Shown in pieces: positions 13,101 to 28,100 of a DNA stretch of 64,000 bases. The DNA is from Urechis unicinctus (taxonomy: Eukaryota; Annelida; Polychaeta; Xenopneusta; Urechidae). The DNA lies in NCBI GenBank assembly GCA_034190875.2, contig CM067354.1, positions 45,003,758 to 45,067,757 of the forward strand, in the 5' to 3' direction. Each line of letters starts with the position of its first letter. Position 1 is the first letter of the stretch. The notes beneath the pieces are model-generated. The model worked only from the letters and a program-made list of their open reading frames with translations, had not been told where the DNA came from and did not search any database. The translations under genes and the position numbers were made by a program.

Positions 13101-16100
13101 GGCACTTGGGACAGCCATACATTTTTTACAACAAGATATATCCCATAAAAGTTTGCAATTGAATTAAGTTACAAAGTGGTGTTAATCTTATAAAGATCAA
13201 ACAATTTTCCACAGAGTTATTCAGCATTCTATATTTTCACATTTTCAATGACCTTAGTATTAGTATCAGTGTGCCCAACCTTTCAAAACAAAATATTGAA
13301 CCTGTATCGCCAGCCAAACAAACATTCATCAATGGTATAAGGGGTGCAATTCTCCGTGCAATGAAACCGAGAGAATTGTAGTCAAAGAAGTTAGCAAGCC
13401 CTTCTATCAATTATGGTTATGTAATGGTGCAGCTGTTTATAACTTCTGATGCACATAGTTGTTTGGTAGGAAAAACATTGTTTCTTTGCACTGCCTATGT
13501 TTTGCGCCAATGCTGTCATGTGTTACAGTTTGATAGCCCTGCCATGTAGGCACCGCAATTCCTGGAACATGTTCAGATGGGCTAAGCAGACAGTTAGTAG
13601 TTTGGGAGAATGGTATTGCGCAAATGTTGTACTTAACACATAGCAATCATTTCCCTCAATAAAAATTTATTCTGGTCAGTGATGGTCATTTACCCTTTCA
13701 AGCCCCTCTTTGGCTGGATTACAAAGTTTGGGTGGGCATTTGCCTTCTTTGTATTCTTTATATTTGACCTAGTTGTAGTGTGCCAATGCTGTTTTCTTAA
13801 GCTGGCATAGCACTATTTTTACTGTCTTGCTATGTTGTTGTATTATTTGGTTAAGACCATTATTGGTCTACAGTACAGTGCATTTAGGCGGCCAATGCTG
13901 TCATCAGTTTGATAGCCCTGCTATGTTCACATGGGCCAGTCTGTCAGTTCATGGTTGGGGAATATAGTATTATGCAAGTGTTGTACACATACCATTAATA
14001 CTGTCTCTTAGCAAAAATTGTTGTGTTGGAACTGTGACATACTCAGCCACAGTACATTCAGATCCCTTTTGTACTGTACCATGGTTTGGATTGGTCATGC
14101 ATGTTCTCAGAATGCCACCAACACTGAGGACCAGACGGAGGACGTTCTGCAGTCACAGTGGACCAGCCTCATGGCCCCTCTACTTCTGCTGGCACCAGAG
14201 CTGATGTTGCTGCAGCCACCCGCTTCCCAGCTTTTCCCTGGACGCCTCAGTTACCCGCAGCAGAATTCCATATAGACCAGGAGACCCTCATTGATGGCAT
14301 CTATTCTAGGATGCGTGGTGATGGGCTTCTCCCATCATTCTCTACGTCTGCGGTGTCACAACCATAACCATCGTCTACGCCGCCAATTGCACCGCAGGAA
14401 CCAGAAGTGGTTAACCAGGCATTGGCGTCGATTTTAGGTTCAGGTGAGTTGCAGGACACTGAGCCTCAGGCCCCAACCAAAAACCCTGTTAGACTCTCCG
14501 CTCCATTGGGTGCACATATCCCATTGCTATCTAAGCAACTAATATAGGAAGGGAGTTTTGTTCACTTGCAGGAGCTTGTCAATCCTATCCCCAAAAAACC
14601 CCAGGATGGTAAAGATAAACCTAAACAATTGCTCTCAATTGGGGAATGGGCTGAAGCGTTTGAAATATATGCATCTATTGCATGTGAGCAGGAGCCTCAA
14701 CTGTCGGGTGGCCTGCTAAAATATATGGCCACAGTTAAAAAAAATGGCTAAAACCTACGGAGCAGAGGCATGGCGCCACTATGATGACAACTTTCGGTGG
14801 TCAAAGCAGTTGGACCCTAGCCTAACGTGGGGCCATGTTGACCTCATGCTTTACACAGAGGCTTTGCAACACACGCTACAATATACCCCGACCAGGCCAC
14901 TCCTCTCCAGGCCTTTCAGCGCAAGGCGTATTGGACAACAGCAGCCCTTTCATCCAGGCACTTGCTGGGCATTCCAGTAATTTGGTCAATGAACCAACAA
15001 ACAATGCAGCTTCCAAAACACTCATAGCTGCTACAAGTGTCAGGGGCCCCACAGAACAGCTGTATGTCAGGGTAACGGTCAACCCTGAATTGCCCCACAA
15101 CCTGCAAAAAGAGGTGGTCACGCCAGTAAACATTAACCAATTGGAGAAGTTCCTGTCTGGGTATCACACGTCCACCCTACACTATATTTTACAGGGTTTT
15201 CAGTTTGGTTTCGGCATTTGATACCAAGGCCCATTACAAAATCAATTAACAGTACACATCCCTTCCCGGAACAACTCCGGGAAGGTTTTTTTGTTACCCT
15301 TTTGGCATTCCAGTTTCTCGTAGTGCGTTTAGCAATCAGCTAAAAATTACGCTTCTTCAGGCAAACATCAGGGACGCGGATATCAAACCCCATTCCTTGA
15401 GCTTGGGAGCCACTACCTTGGCTTGTGCACAAGGCGTCTCTGACCAGGACATTCATAAACTAGGTCGGTTGAAGCCAGATGCATACAAGCGATATATCCG
15501 CATTCCACATTTTCAGGTGGTCACTCCCTATCCTTCATCCTCAATTTAAAACATTTTGAGGCAGTATGTTTGTTCATCTTACCGGCTTTTGCTAAGAAGT
15601 AATATCAGCAATATGGTCCAGGCCTCAGGTGAAGTCTAATTTGCTAGCTGACCACCGGATTGTAGAGCTATCGAGTCTGCCAATCAAACACTGTAACAAA
15701 GTCACAGTTGTAGCCTGGTGGCTAGCAGGGGCTTAATACTCTTACTTTTGTTTTTAAGGGCCAAACAAAATAAATTTATATAAGTAAGATGGTCCAGGTC
15801 TCAGTTGTAGCCTGGTGGCTAGCTGACCACTGGACTGTAGAGCCATCAAAAATTGCTTAGCCACCAATACGAAAATCCAGCTTCAGTTGTAGCCTGGTGG
15901 CTAGCTGGGGCATCATTTCCTTGATACTTCCCTTTTGATGGTTTAAACCACACAAATTTTAGTTGGTCTTTTAAGCAGTTGTTGCCTGGTGGCTAACTGT
16001 CTTCAGACTAAAGAGTCTCAGTGATGTTTCCTCCTGCAACTCAAAACTGCTTCCTCAATTAGCTTCAGTTGTTGTTATCTATGCTGCCTATAAGTTTACT

Positions 16101-19100
16101 ATTACACATCTGTATGTCATGCTCTCTGTTATTGTCTTGTACAATCTAGTTATTGATTATTATTTAATAGTTAATTCTATTAGTCTATTATATTGGATAT
16201 TGGGTGGGTGGCCGTATTCTGGCCCCCACCTTGCTGCCAACATTTGTATTATATTGTATCAATTGTATAACCATGATATGCTAAATATATATATATTATA
16301 AGCACATTGTATTGTATTGTAAATATTTTTAGTCTGTATTTGATTTAAAATCTGTAATAAAACATCACTCACATCATGAGTGACAATATACAACAGCATG
16401 GTTTTTGTTTGATACGATAACATTGTCACTATGTCAGCAACAGAGCAGCAGTATCCAACGTAGCTAGCATTAATTTTACTTGGTATTCTTAACTTCGTAT
16501 ACTAATTCTTGATAAGTTGGCAGCAAGCCATGAGCATAAGAATATTTATGCGAAATGGAGGTAAAATTTATCCGCATACGCTTAACAATGGTTCAAGGGC
16601 CTTTTTGTCCATTAGACTGAACAGGTGTTAACAGCCAATCAAAATTAGAGCGGTTTTGGAAGGCGTGAATTTGACTAATCCTTCCTCTTCCAGTTTGGAA
16701 AAACCTCCCACCTCCCTCCCTGGTACATTTACTGTTTTCTGCCATGGATATTGTTGGCTTCTGGTTCCCCACTTTGCTACCTTCAATAGTAATATTTTTT
16801 TATTATATACATTTTGCAAGGTGATATTATGTCATTGTTATGTATTGTTACATCAATGTTAGGTAATGTTACATTTAGATCTTTAGTATCATTGTATAAT
16901 GTTACACAACATAATTTTTCATTTAACATTGCCTAACTTTGTTACGTAATGCTGTATGATTACGTAACAGTCATTCTTTAAGTTTTTTTTATGAAATAAA
17001 CGTCATTCTGTACGTTATAAGAATGACCAACGAATGCCATTCCATATGTCATTCAACGAGTCTGTAGCTTAAATTCATGCAGCAACAGAGCTGTGGTTGC
17101 CAACCTCTTGTTGATGGTAATCAATATGTCTTATTTAAATCTACCCCAAAATTGCCAGGTACAACACCAAAATTGAGCATAACAAGATTTTTTGACCTTA
17201 GAGTTTCGGAAAACCATTGATTTTTTACCACATGATATATTCCAGAGATAATCAGGATTTCAGATGTAAAGGTCAGCAAAAAGAGTCTGGGTTCTGTGCA
17301 ACATTGTTGCCGACCTTTTAAAACAAATTTTTTAATTTCCCAACAAATTGCGACATGAATCGCCTGCCCCAAAAAAGTTTTCAAACTTACACACAAACAA
17401 ACAATTCACAAACTAACAAACAGCACTGATCAAGATAACTTGCCGAAAGCATTCCCAACTTAATAAATTGATGGATATTACCAGGAAAGTGTGTAAGGCA
17501 GCGAGAACCAACCTTGGTGCTGAGGTAGGCACTGAGGGTTCGCACCCAGTTGGGGAAGAGGCTGCCTTTCTTGCTGCGGTAGATAGGTCTGACAAGTTGT
17601 GACCAGTCACTACCAACTGTCAACATGTATCTACAACCACAATTTACTGTCAACATGTACCTACAACCTGAAGTCCTTGTCAACATGAATGTAAAACCAC
17701 TAAAGTTATATTCAACTTGAATGTAGAATGTAAAAAGACAATATTTAATCCTGAATAAATCAACCTGATGATGTGGACCAACCAATAAACCTAATATAGA
17801 GTCAATAATAGCTCACAGTCATAGTAAATCAGCAAGGTAATGAGCTTATGTAATTATAGGACAAGCATTCCTCTGGGCCCACCTGGAAGTCCTTAGAGGA
17901 GCCATGATTTCTTGGACCTCCTCGGGGAAGCGCCTCCACAGCTTGGCTCCTGGCGAGTTAGAGTCACTCTCATCTGTGATGTGGTATTGCTGAATCAGCT
18001 GCTGAATGGCAAATGCCACACAGTCCTGGAGAATCAAGCCAGAGAAACAGATTTATGATGTCTTCTTATGGTCTGGTTAAACAAGCCTGACAGACATCAT
18101 ATTAAATCTGCTTGGCATAAGTCGCAAAAGTTACGACAAAAAATAATCAAAAAGAATGTGTTGATCTATAAACACCCTGTGAAAATTGTGCCCAGCATAT
18201 GAACGTTAAAACTGATACCTATCAATACCAGTGCCGAATATGAACGTTATGATGGATGCCCTGTGACAGGCATTTGCTACATGCTCATGATTGATCAATC
18301 ATAGACTAATAATCGAACTTGCACTGACACTAATGATTGTCCACTCTACAAGAATTAGGTCAAACGCATTCTAGCCATCCTATATCTGTTACATCTTGCA
18401 GCCCTGCAATGCAACTTGTGTCATTGTTAAGTTCATCCTTTTCCCTGCATCACCTCACCTTGGTGTGCGAGGAATTTGTTTCCCATCACAACTACCTGGT
18501 TTATCTCTCACGCAACCAATAAAAACAGCGTCAAATCGACTCATTTTAGCAGGTACAAAGACAAACTGATGACCATCTATTTACTTGAACAAGGTGGTCT
18601 TGATGGCAGGGTCATTCTGCAAGTTATCTATCATAATAAAATTTTCCACAAAATCTCAAGGCTGGAAAGGTGGTGAAAAAATACAGAGTTTAGCTTATCC
18701 AATTAGTCTTTGAAATGATCCCCCTATCACCACATGCCATTTGTGTCATACAAAACCGCCTGTGCATTGCTTGGGAAAATTCCATTGCACCATTACCTGT
18801 GTGTTTCGGTCTTTAGCCCTCAGAAACGCCTTCCCAAGTTCAATGATGAGGTCAAAGGCAAAATTGTTCTCATTGACACTGGCTTGGAATTTAGTCAAGT
18901 CAACTTTCAGAGAAGTCTGTACAACATCTAGTCTGCCATGTAGTGTAAGAAAGGCAAAACACAAAACAAAATCAAAAACATATGTCAAAACCATGTTCAT
19001 TGAGCTGGAAAAGCAGCTTATGATATTGAAACATTGGAAATGAAGCTGGGAAATGAGGAAGATAACATTGTATTTACACAGGGATGTGAAATCCCAAGCC

Positions 19101-22100
19101 CTGGGATTGATATTCTCAAGATGTACTATTGCTGGGGTATATTTCCAGATAAAAGCAACTACCATGGGTTATATATCCAGTTAAATGTAAATAAGTAACT
19201 CAACACGTAATGGTATCAGCAAGCACGGCTGTTGATTTGAGGTGGCTGGCACCAATATTATAACAAAAACCTATGGCATCATGTATAACGTGCCATACCT
19301 GCCAGGGTCAATAGCTCCCAGCTGCCCAAGACACTCGCCGTACATATATCTGCTACTGAGGTCAGACTCACGGCAGCCCTGAAGCAACTGTTAACGCATA
19401 ACGTGCTCAGAGTAAGATTCAGCATCACTCTTTTTTATAGTCTTTCTATTACACACCAATTAATTGGCATTTATTATACATAATTCTTTGGTGCAAATTA
19501 TAATATAAAGGATGAACAAGATGTTCAAAGGGATTAAAACATTGATCTCCAAGAAATTATTACATCTACTTAATCTTTAGTTTAAATTAGTCAACCATTT
19601 GCAATCTGTTTCTGACATTAAGAAACCTTGGATTTCAGACGCCCTTCTATTCACAGTGGAGCAAATGATGATACTTACCGAGGAGACCATGTCCGAGATG
19701 ACCATATCCATGGCCTCACTGGCCATTACAAGCTCATATAACGCTGCCTAGAGCACACATATTAATACATGGATAGGAAGGAGACGCTGAGTAAAATCAT
19801 ATTGCTCACTTATTCTTAATGTACTATAGCAGTTACCTGGTTGTTGTGGAGGAGAGTTTTGAGTTTGTTGAGGGCGAGGTGGCGGACCTCAAGACTCTCG
19901 TGACTGATCCCTCGCACCAGCTGCTCCAACTTGGTCTTCACGTTACACTGCCTGGTTCATAGAAGATCAGAGGTCATGGTGATATTCAGTCATGAAGGTC
20001 ATATGGCAAACTAAACAATAAAGAGGAACTTTGATATGATGATGAAAACCATGAGGAAAATTACATTGATGACAAATAATCATTTTAAAATGAATGAACC
20101 GGTGAAAATTACCCAATCCCCTAAATCCTCAAAAAATTACAAGATATCTCAAACATATCTGATTTTTTCACAATCAAACAAGATCAGCATCTCAACATTA
20201 CAAACCCCTTCCTCCCCACTGTATACATGGCAAGGACGGAATTGACGTCCGAGAGCTCGGGTGAATCAGGCAGAAAGAAAAGTTCATGGAAGTGCTGATT
20301 CAACGCAGCCCTACGAATACACATCGCATAACTACGATAACAGCATATTTCACCAGATCAATTTATATATAGAAAGTCAGTGACCACTTTAATATATCAC
20401 ACTCAAGAAATGAGAATCAGTTTAGAAATTAGGTGAAAATGGTATATCCACCTGTTATCCACGATGAGGAAGTTGAAGATGTCTGCCGTTTGCTTGGGGA
20501 GTAATGGGAGCAGAGAAAGAAGGCAGACAGAGATCTGGGACAGCATGGGCCCTAATGCTGGCAACTCTACACTGAAGCGCAAAAAGCCCAACACTTACCC
20601 CCAGTAAGTCCGTAATAATATTACAGAATGCAAGGATCATATGACCCTATCACATCACATAGGTCGACTAGCAACACTGAACAGTGATACGTGTTTTGGA
20701 AATCAACATCAATATTGAGAGGGCCACACCAAGAATTCTCACATGTGAACAAAACAGTGCCAGGCTCTGCAGCACAGCTCTGGGAAACCCTTCTCTTTGA
20801 ACTTCAAACCAATTCTAAAACAACAAAACTTTGATTTCAGCATCCACAAATCTACCTCAAATAATAATTTTACCAACAAAATCATAATTTTTCTTGTACT
20901 GAGGTTATAGGTAAACGCTTCCTTGGCGACATGATTATTTACCTGAGTGTTGTCATGACTCTCATGCGCACCTGGGAGATGTCATGTGACCCCATGAGTT
21001 TCATCAGGCAGATGACACTGTCATAAGCCTGCATGGACACACATACATCTGTTTAACAGTTAACAATGGTATTGTCTGATTGTTGTTATGATAATAAAAG
21101 TTGTCTGGGAGAATCATGTCACTCAACACAACACTGCACCTCGAGCTTTTCCTCAACAGAAGCAGCGGAGTTGAGGTGGTTGTCAACGTGGACCAAGATG
21201 CCCAGCAGCTTGGGCTGCAGGATCTCTGCCTGAACACAGTCAACAAAACTTTATTAAAAATGTTGACGGTCACCCTAGTCAATAATGACACGTTACATTA
21301 CTTGTGAATGTAACACATTTTATGTGAAGGTCGGGTCCCCTCCCTTAACTCTCTCCTATTAACATGTATAACATCACGTAGATCTGAGCTGGGAACCCGC
21401 ATGTGACCCGCCTGGACCAATAACATATGATAAGCCGTAGCATCTTCCCGCTCGCTGAAGCCCCTTTTCATGTTGCCTCCATCGCTGTCACATAGAAAGT
21501 TTCCCACCACCTCCCTCACCGCCACCTTCTTTTCCAGCTATTCCATCGCCTAAAGCAGTTACAGGTTCTGGTCGGCCGGTTTTGGCTGCCAACCTTGTTT
21601 GCCAAATATTCCACCCATTGTATTTTGTCAGTTTAAGGAATCTTTAAATATGTCATATGGTGATCTGTATGTTGATACTATAATGCAAGAAGAATGTATA
21701 CATGTTTCAATTAAATAATTTGGTAAAGAATAAACATGTCATCCCTTGCCTTATTGAGGAATGACCATATATGGCAAGACAAATTTACAGTTGTCTTTAA
21801 CACGATAACATTTAGTGCATGTCACTCTCTGTCAAATTAGGGAATGACCATCCGATTAAATTGTATCAATACCTTGTTGTCTTTGGCAAAATAAACATCA
21901 TTCCCGGATCAATAATGGAATGACCATATATGGTAGCACGTTGTTATTCATGTGTATAGAGGTTTAACACAACTAGCTGCAGTCGCCTCCTTAAGAGGAT
22001 CTTATTGCAAAGGTATGCAGACCAGAACATAAAGTGTTATTACAACTCAAGCGTCACCATACTCAGTCAATAAAGCATCATTACCAGTGTCGACAGTCAC

Positions 22101-25100
22101 ATTTCATGCACAACCCATCAGTAAGATCCCAATATACACCGAGTACAAGTGCTACCATCATGGAGTCTGTCATATCCTCGTTACAGTTGGAGGTGATCGC
22201 TAGGTTGGATGACCAGATCTTGAGCCCTGTCATCACCTGCACCAACAACACACCACTTGCAGCGTCTACAGCAACTGTCATTACATTAATGTTTGGTCAT
22301 GAATAGCCCCTATTAAGGTGATAAGGTAAACGACCTGCTCGTAGTGTGTAGAGAGGTGTAGCAACAACTCGCTGTCTACATTCTCGCCCTGTCTCAGCAA
22401 TGTCCCAAGATTCCACTCTGACTCTGTCTGCAAATGCACACACCAACATTGGATGGTGTTCCTTTATGCAAGTCAGCCTACATTGGATGATGTTCCATCA
22501 TGCAAGCCAGCCTACATTGGATGGTGTTCCATCATGCAAGCCAGCCTACATTGGATGGTGTTCCTTCATGCAAGCCAGCCTACATTGGATGGTGTTCCAT
22601 CATGCAAGCCAGCCTACATTGGATGGTGTTCCTTCATGCAAGCCAGCCATGCCTACATTTGGATGGTGTTCCCTCATGCAAGCCAGCCTACATTGGATGG
22701 TTTCATGCAAGCCAGCCTACATTGGATGGTGTTCCTTCATGCAAGCCAGCCTACATTGGATGGTGTTCCATCATGCAAGCCAGCCTACATTGGATGGTGT
22801 TCCATCATGCAAGCCAGCCTACATTGGATGGTGTTCCCTCATGCAAGCCAGCCTACATTGGATGGTGTTCCATCATGCAAGCCAGCCTACATTGGATGGT
22901 GTTCCATCATGCAAGCCAGCCTACATTGGATGGTGTTCATCATGCAAGCCAGCCTACATTGGATGGTGTTCCCTTCATGCAAGCCAGCCTACATTGGATG
23001 GTGTTCCATCATGTAAGCCAGCCTACATTGGATGGTGTTCCTTCATACAAGCCAGCCTACATTGGATGGTGTTCCTTCATGCAAGCCAGCCTACATTGGA
23101 TGGTGTTCCCTCATGCAAGCCAGCCTACATTGGATGGTGTTCCATCATGCAAGCCAGCCTACATTGGATGGTGTTCCTTCATGCAAGCCAGTCTAACTTT
23201 CAGTGGACACAACAACCCTCCCGGTTAAGAGGGCCTCACCTCAAGGTAGTTGAGGGCTTTGAGCAGCTCCTGAGGCTGGCAGGAACAGACGAGGTAACAG
23301 AAAATGTGACGGATGTTCCTCGCTAACGGCCCCTTGTGGTTGGGCTGAACACGCAACATTACAATGATGCTGAATAGATGAAAATTAGGTGGGCACGAGT
23401 GTTAAAGGTATTGGAAAGATGATCAAGCACTCACATCACCAACTTGTTTAGCAATCAGTTTAATCAACGTGGACCCAGTGGGTGTGGCTTTTCTCACCAG
23501 ATGGGGCAAAATAAGGCGTTCTGTTCGCTGAAGACAACAAACATCAGACAGTAATCAGGCCATTATCACCTCACAGAAAGGATTGGAATATGAGCCTGAA
23601 GCTAAAAGATAACCTGGAAGAATGATTTGGCATCGTCAAACTGGAAAACTCCAGCCACGTCATGTATGATGGCAAGGGGGTCGCGCTCTTTCTTCTTCCT
23701 CTGAGAATCATGCACGTGCTCCACTAAGATCTGAAAGGCCAACAAAATGACCTCACTTCATGACATATATGAGAACAACAGTTTACAACAACATAATAAT
23801 GTACATTGGACGCCAGTATTGCCTTGAGAAGTTCCTGAGAGACCAATTCATTACCTGAGTTATGCGGCGACCAAATCGCAGGAATAAATGTCTCATGTTA
23901 ACCTTTTTCTCCTCAGCAAATAGCTTGAACTGAAAAACAAACATTCTTAGTGATAACAAAAAAACCATGGTGGTGGAGGTGGGGGGGGGGGGGGGGTTTT
24001 GTGATTGTGAGCATCAAGAAGCAAGTAGAGCAGGTGTAAATATCATGACTTCTCTGAACCGCCAGTCTCGACTCATCATAAGCTAGATCAAACATATTTC
24101 CTTTCCTTCTGAGAGCAATTAATCAGCTTTTGGCTGGCTGCTTCTATATGGGATGATAACAATACCATCATATAGGCCACAAATGACAGACATTATAGAT
24201 GCATTTTTTAGCGATCTGGTGAAATAGTGCTTCCATTTTGGGTAGTTGCTTAAATAACTCGTTTACAATCAGTTCATGTTATTGGGAATAGGTTAGCGAT
24301 GATTGATTGATAAAGGCACACGGAAACAGCCTCTGTAAAGAATAGTGATCTGGACCAGTAACTACGCATGCGCAACAATTTTCCTGTATTGTCGCTCAAA
24401 CTCTGTTTTCAGCTTCAGATATATTGTAGCATCTACCATGTGCCATCAAAAATAAGAAATAGAACATTACAAAGGCCATAAACACAGCTGGGGTCACCAA
24501 TTTGACTAGAGTTTTTTTCATACCATTACTAAACATAGTAAGGAATTGGTCAATGATTTTTTATTATGTCTTCCAACGAACGGTTAAACATATCAACATG
24601 AAATTTTGGGGAATGATAGATCAAGTTGGGACACAACTGCCGATCCAGTTTGACGCGCATGCGCAGTGTTGGAGGCTTATGGGATCGATTTTTTTCCCCA
24701 TTTTCTGTAACCATCTCCTCCATAACTACTGCAGTTACGAACATATGAATTATATGGTTGTAACAAGCAATTATCGTACCATGGAATAGGTGAAAAAAAT
24801 ACTTGTTTTCACCTTTTGTACTTTGTATAATGACATGCATTTAAGAGTACCTTTCGCGATTTCTGTCCTCACTGATATCTCTGAAACGGCTGTATTTACG
24901 CACATGAAATTTTGTCAGTATTTAGAACTTGGCCTCGTGATAATGATTGTTACAGTATTTTTAGCATTCACAGTAACAAAAAACAGTAAAAAGGACGATT
25001 AGTTTCAAGGTTTTCTACTGCAGCAGCTTAGCGCACAGGCTAACAGCAGGGCTGTTTAAGTAGGTCAAACCTTAAGTAATCGACCAGAGTCCTTGGCTGG

Positions 25101-28100
25101 GTTTGCATTGACTTGGGTAGGGGGGTCATGTCAAAACAGGCTGAACCTTACGTATTCGACCAGCAGCATTTATCACTTTCGTTGGCTCAATATTGACTTG
25201 GCAAAGGGGTCATGTCAAAACATCTAAGCGGCAGCTTATAATAGTGCACGTTACCAGCTCTTCTCGATCCGTGTATATACTGTCTTTTTGTCTCAGCAAC
25301 AGTATGCACTGGATGTCTCCGTGCAATCAAAGTGGGTATATATACACAAACACACATGCACGCACACATATATATGTATACACACAGGCGCTCGGTTTTC
25401 GATGCCAACATAGTTGTTTAGTACACAAATTCTTAAAGTATAATAATTTCAACTATGTCCAAAAGAATAGATTTGACAATAGTGACATAGTTGAGTAAGA
25501 ACATACATATGTTATGAGTATCTAAATATAACGACTATGTCACTAGACAATATACACTTAAAAACTCTTGACATAATATGACAAAGTTGCATACATAAAA
25601 TTATACTTCCTATATGTGTTATAATATACAAGAAACATATGTAAAATATGACAGCCATTTATATTTAACAATATTATACTGATACAATTTGTAGAAAGAC
25701 ATGGATGATACAGTGCATGGCAGCAAGGTGGGGGCAAAAACAGCCACAAGCGCCTAGTGGTAACCTAGGCGAGCCCCACCCAAATGATCCTCCTTACATA
25801 TACTCCTGGGAGCCGCGCAGCAAAGAATATTATGAATAACTAAAATGTCAAAGTTGACTGAAGACACAGGCAATTACACATGGATGAGTGAAATAACGCA
25901 GAAAAAACAGTCAGACACCTGTCTGTCACTGCTTTTTGCGCTGGATGAGAGGGATTGTCTAACAATGACAGCCAGACCCCTGTCTGACACTGTCATATGG
26001 ATGAGACAAGTTAATTTAACAAAAAAGCGATGCAATTTATGTGGAAGTAACAGAGTGGAATTGAGGAATACGAGTATATCTTTTATACGCATCTGACTTC
26101 CAACGCCCCAGTCTTTGAATTTCTTGATCAGGGATCCCCATAGAGCATGCGAATGTCGCTGCACCAATACGAAAGGAATGTGCTTTGATGTTTGGGATGT
26201 TAACTTTTGCATGTGACAAAGAATTTTGAAGTTGTTTGCAGAAAAGACTGCGAGAAACTGGTTTTCCATCTGGAAGTACAAATAGGGGACCTGGCAAGGA
26301 ACCTCTCAGCTTGAAAAATGCTTGCATAGTTCGCACTGGGCAATACTGGAAAGCGTCAGAGGATGGGATGATAATTGAAAAAGGTTGTCTGGACACATTG
26401 CCTTTGAAATGACGGAGTATCAGTTTTAAACAAAATGGAGAGGATGACCGAGTGTCAGATGAATTAGCCATGATAGCACAGTCCCCAAACTGTACAACAG
26501 AGGATGCCTGACTTAAAGTCCGCGTGGTTAACTCTCCAATACGCAAGAAAGCATGGAAAGTGATGAGAAACATACTACGGAAAAGAGTGGAATGGTAATT
26601 ATCCAAAGTGATGACAAGTGAATCTACCAATTTATGTAAAATGGGAAGTAAAATTGGTGCCCTCGGCATTTTTGGGATCCCTGTCGTTGCACGCCAACCA
26701 GTACTTTCTGAATGACAAAAGATGTGATGTTGTGGTGAAACCCTTGACATTTATTAAAGAAACAGACTGCAGCAACATAAGTTTGGATAGAGGCTGGTGC
26801 AAAACCCTGTGAAATTAGGTAGGAGATGAAAGTAACTATTTTGTCAATTGTGGCTGGGAAAAATACTGCAGTTTTATGAACATCAGAACAAAAGAAGCGT
26901 ACTTCACCACAGCTCTGCGGTACACCTCCCTAGAAGAAGGGGCTAAAGAAGAAACTAGGAGTTGACTTCCCTGAATTCTGAGTTTAGAGAGAAGAGATGA
27001 GGAGGAATCTTGGTGGGCTGAGGGTCTAGCCAAGGGGCTATGTCTTTGGCCTCCTGGAATGGAAATGAGAAATCTTGTCAGGAATTATGTTTGAAAAGCC
27101 AGGGATGTGCTGAGATTTGAAAAGAACATTGAATTCTAAGCTTGCAAGCACAAGACGTCTGACCAGAATCATGATTTTTGGATCTTGCTGGATTGCTAGT
27201 TGATAATTGCTGCCACAGCAGCATTGTCTGTTTTGAATAAAAAGCTTCTGGTTTTTTAAGGCAGGCCCCCAGATCTCCAGGCTCAAAACGATTGGAAACA
27301 ATTCCTTGAAGGTGATATGCATAGGAAACAAGTGAGAGGGCCAATGACCACAGAGCCACTTGGAGTCAAAAACTGCCCCAAAACCAATGGAGCCAGATGC
27401 ATCAGAATACAATTTGATCTGGTCTGACTCTAGCCAGGTATTATTGAAAAATACTGAGCAACCATTAAATGATCTGAAAAAAACGAAAGCCATGCATTGA
27501 TGTCCGCACGAGCCTGAGCTGTCAATTTGATGTGATGATGTTGACGGTTAACTTTAGTAGTGAGGTCTATGAGACGCCTGAGAAAAGCCCGGCCTGGCCT
27601 TACTACTCTGCATGCAAAATTAAGACTACCTACCAACGACTGAATTTCTCTGAGCGTTAAGCGTTTGCGAACTTTGTATTGAGATAACATGGCAACACAA
27701 CTGTGCAGTTTGTCCTGTGGCAAGCGTAGGATCATATTTACAGAATCAACCTCTATACCATGAGCTATTATAATTGGAGATGGGAGAACTGTTTTGCTAT
27801 GTTTAATTGGTATGCCGCATTTGTCACAGAAAGACAAGAAGTTGTAAAGATCTGATTACACCTTTGTGGAATTTGATGGACCAACAAATATGAAATCATC
27901 CAGTATATGAGTTATTCCAGACACTTCCAGTTTGTTAATTGCCACCCACTGCAAAGCTTGACTGAATGATTCAAAAATAGAGCAAGAGGTGCGGCATCCC
28001 ATTGGGAGGCATTTGTCAAAATAGTACTTGTTGTCAAACGAAAATCCCAGGAGACAACGTTCAGAGGGGCGAATGGGGACTATTCTAAATGCCTCTTGAA

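Noticed and set aside
13060-13320. Weak similarity to 17.15-17.35 kb, suggesting terminal repeats around the DIRS copy at 13.4-16.4 kb
   Set aside because: Too diverged to align with confidence by eye; could be low-complexity resemblance.
22400-23326. Long plus-strand open frames (up to 308 codons) of Trp/Met/His-rich repeats
   Set aside because: Produced by the 34-bp minisatellite in an ATR intron; open in all three frames and without splice or start support.
24502-25002. Possible small membrane-protein ORF kept in both inverted arms
   Set aside because: The arms are about 90% identical anyway, so a shared open frame is weak evidence; starts and lengths differ.
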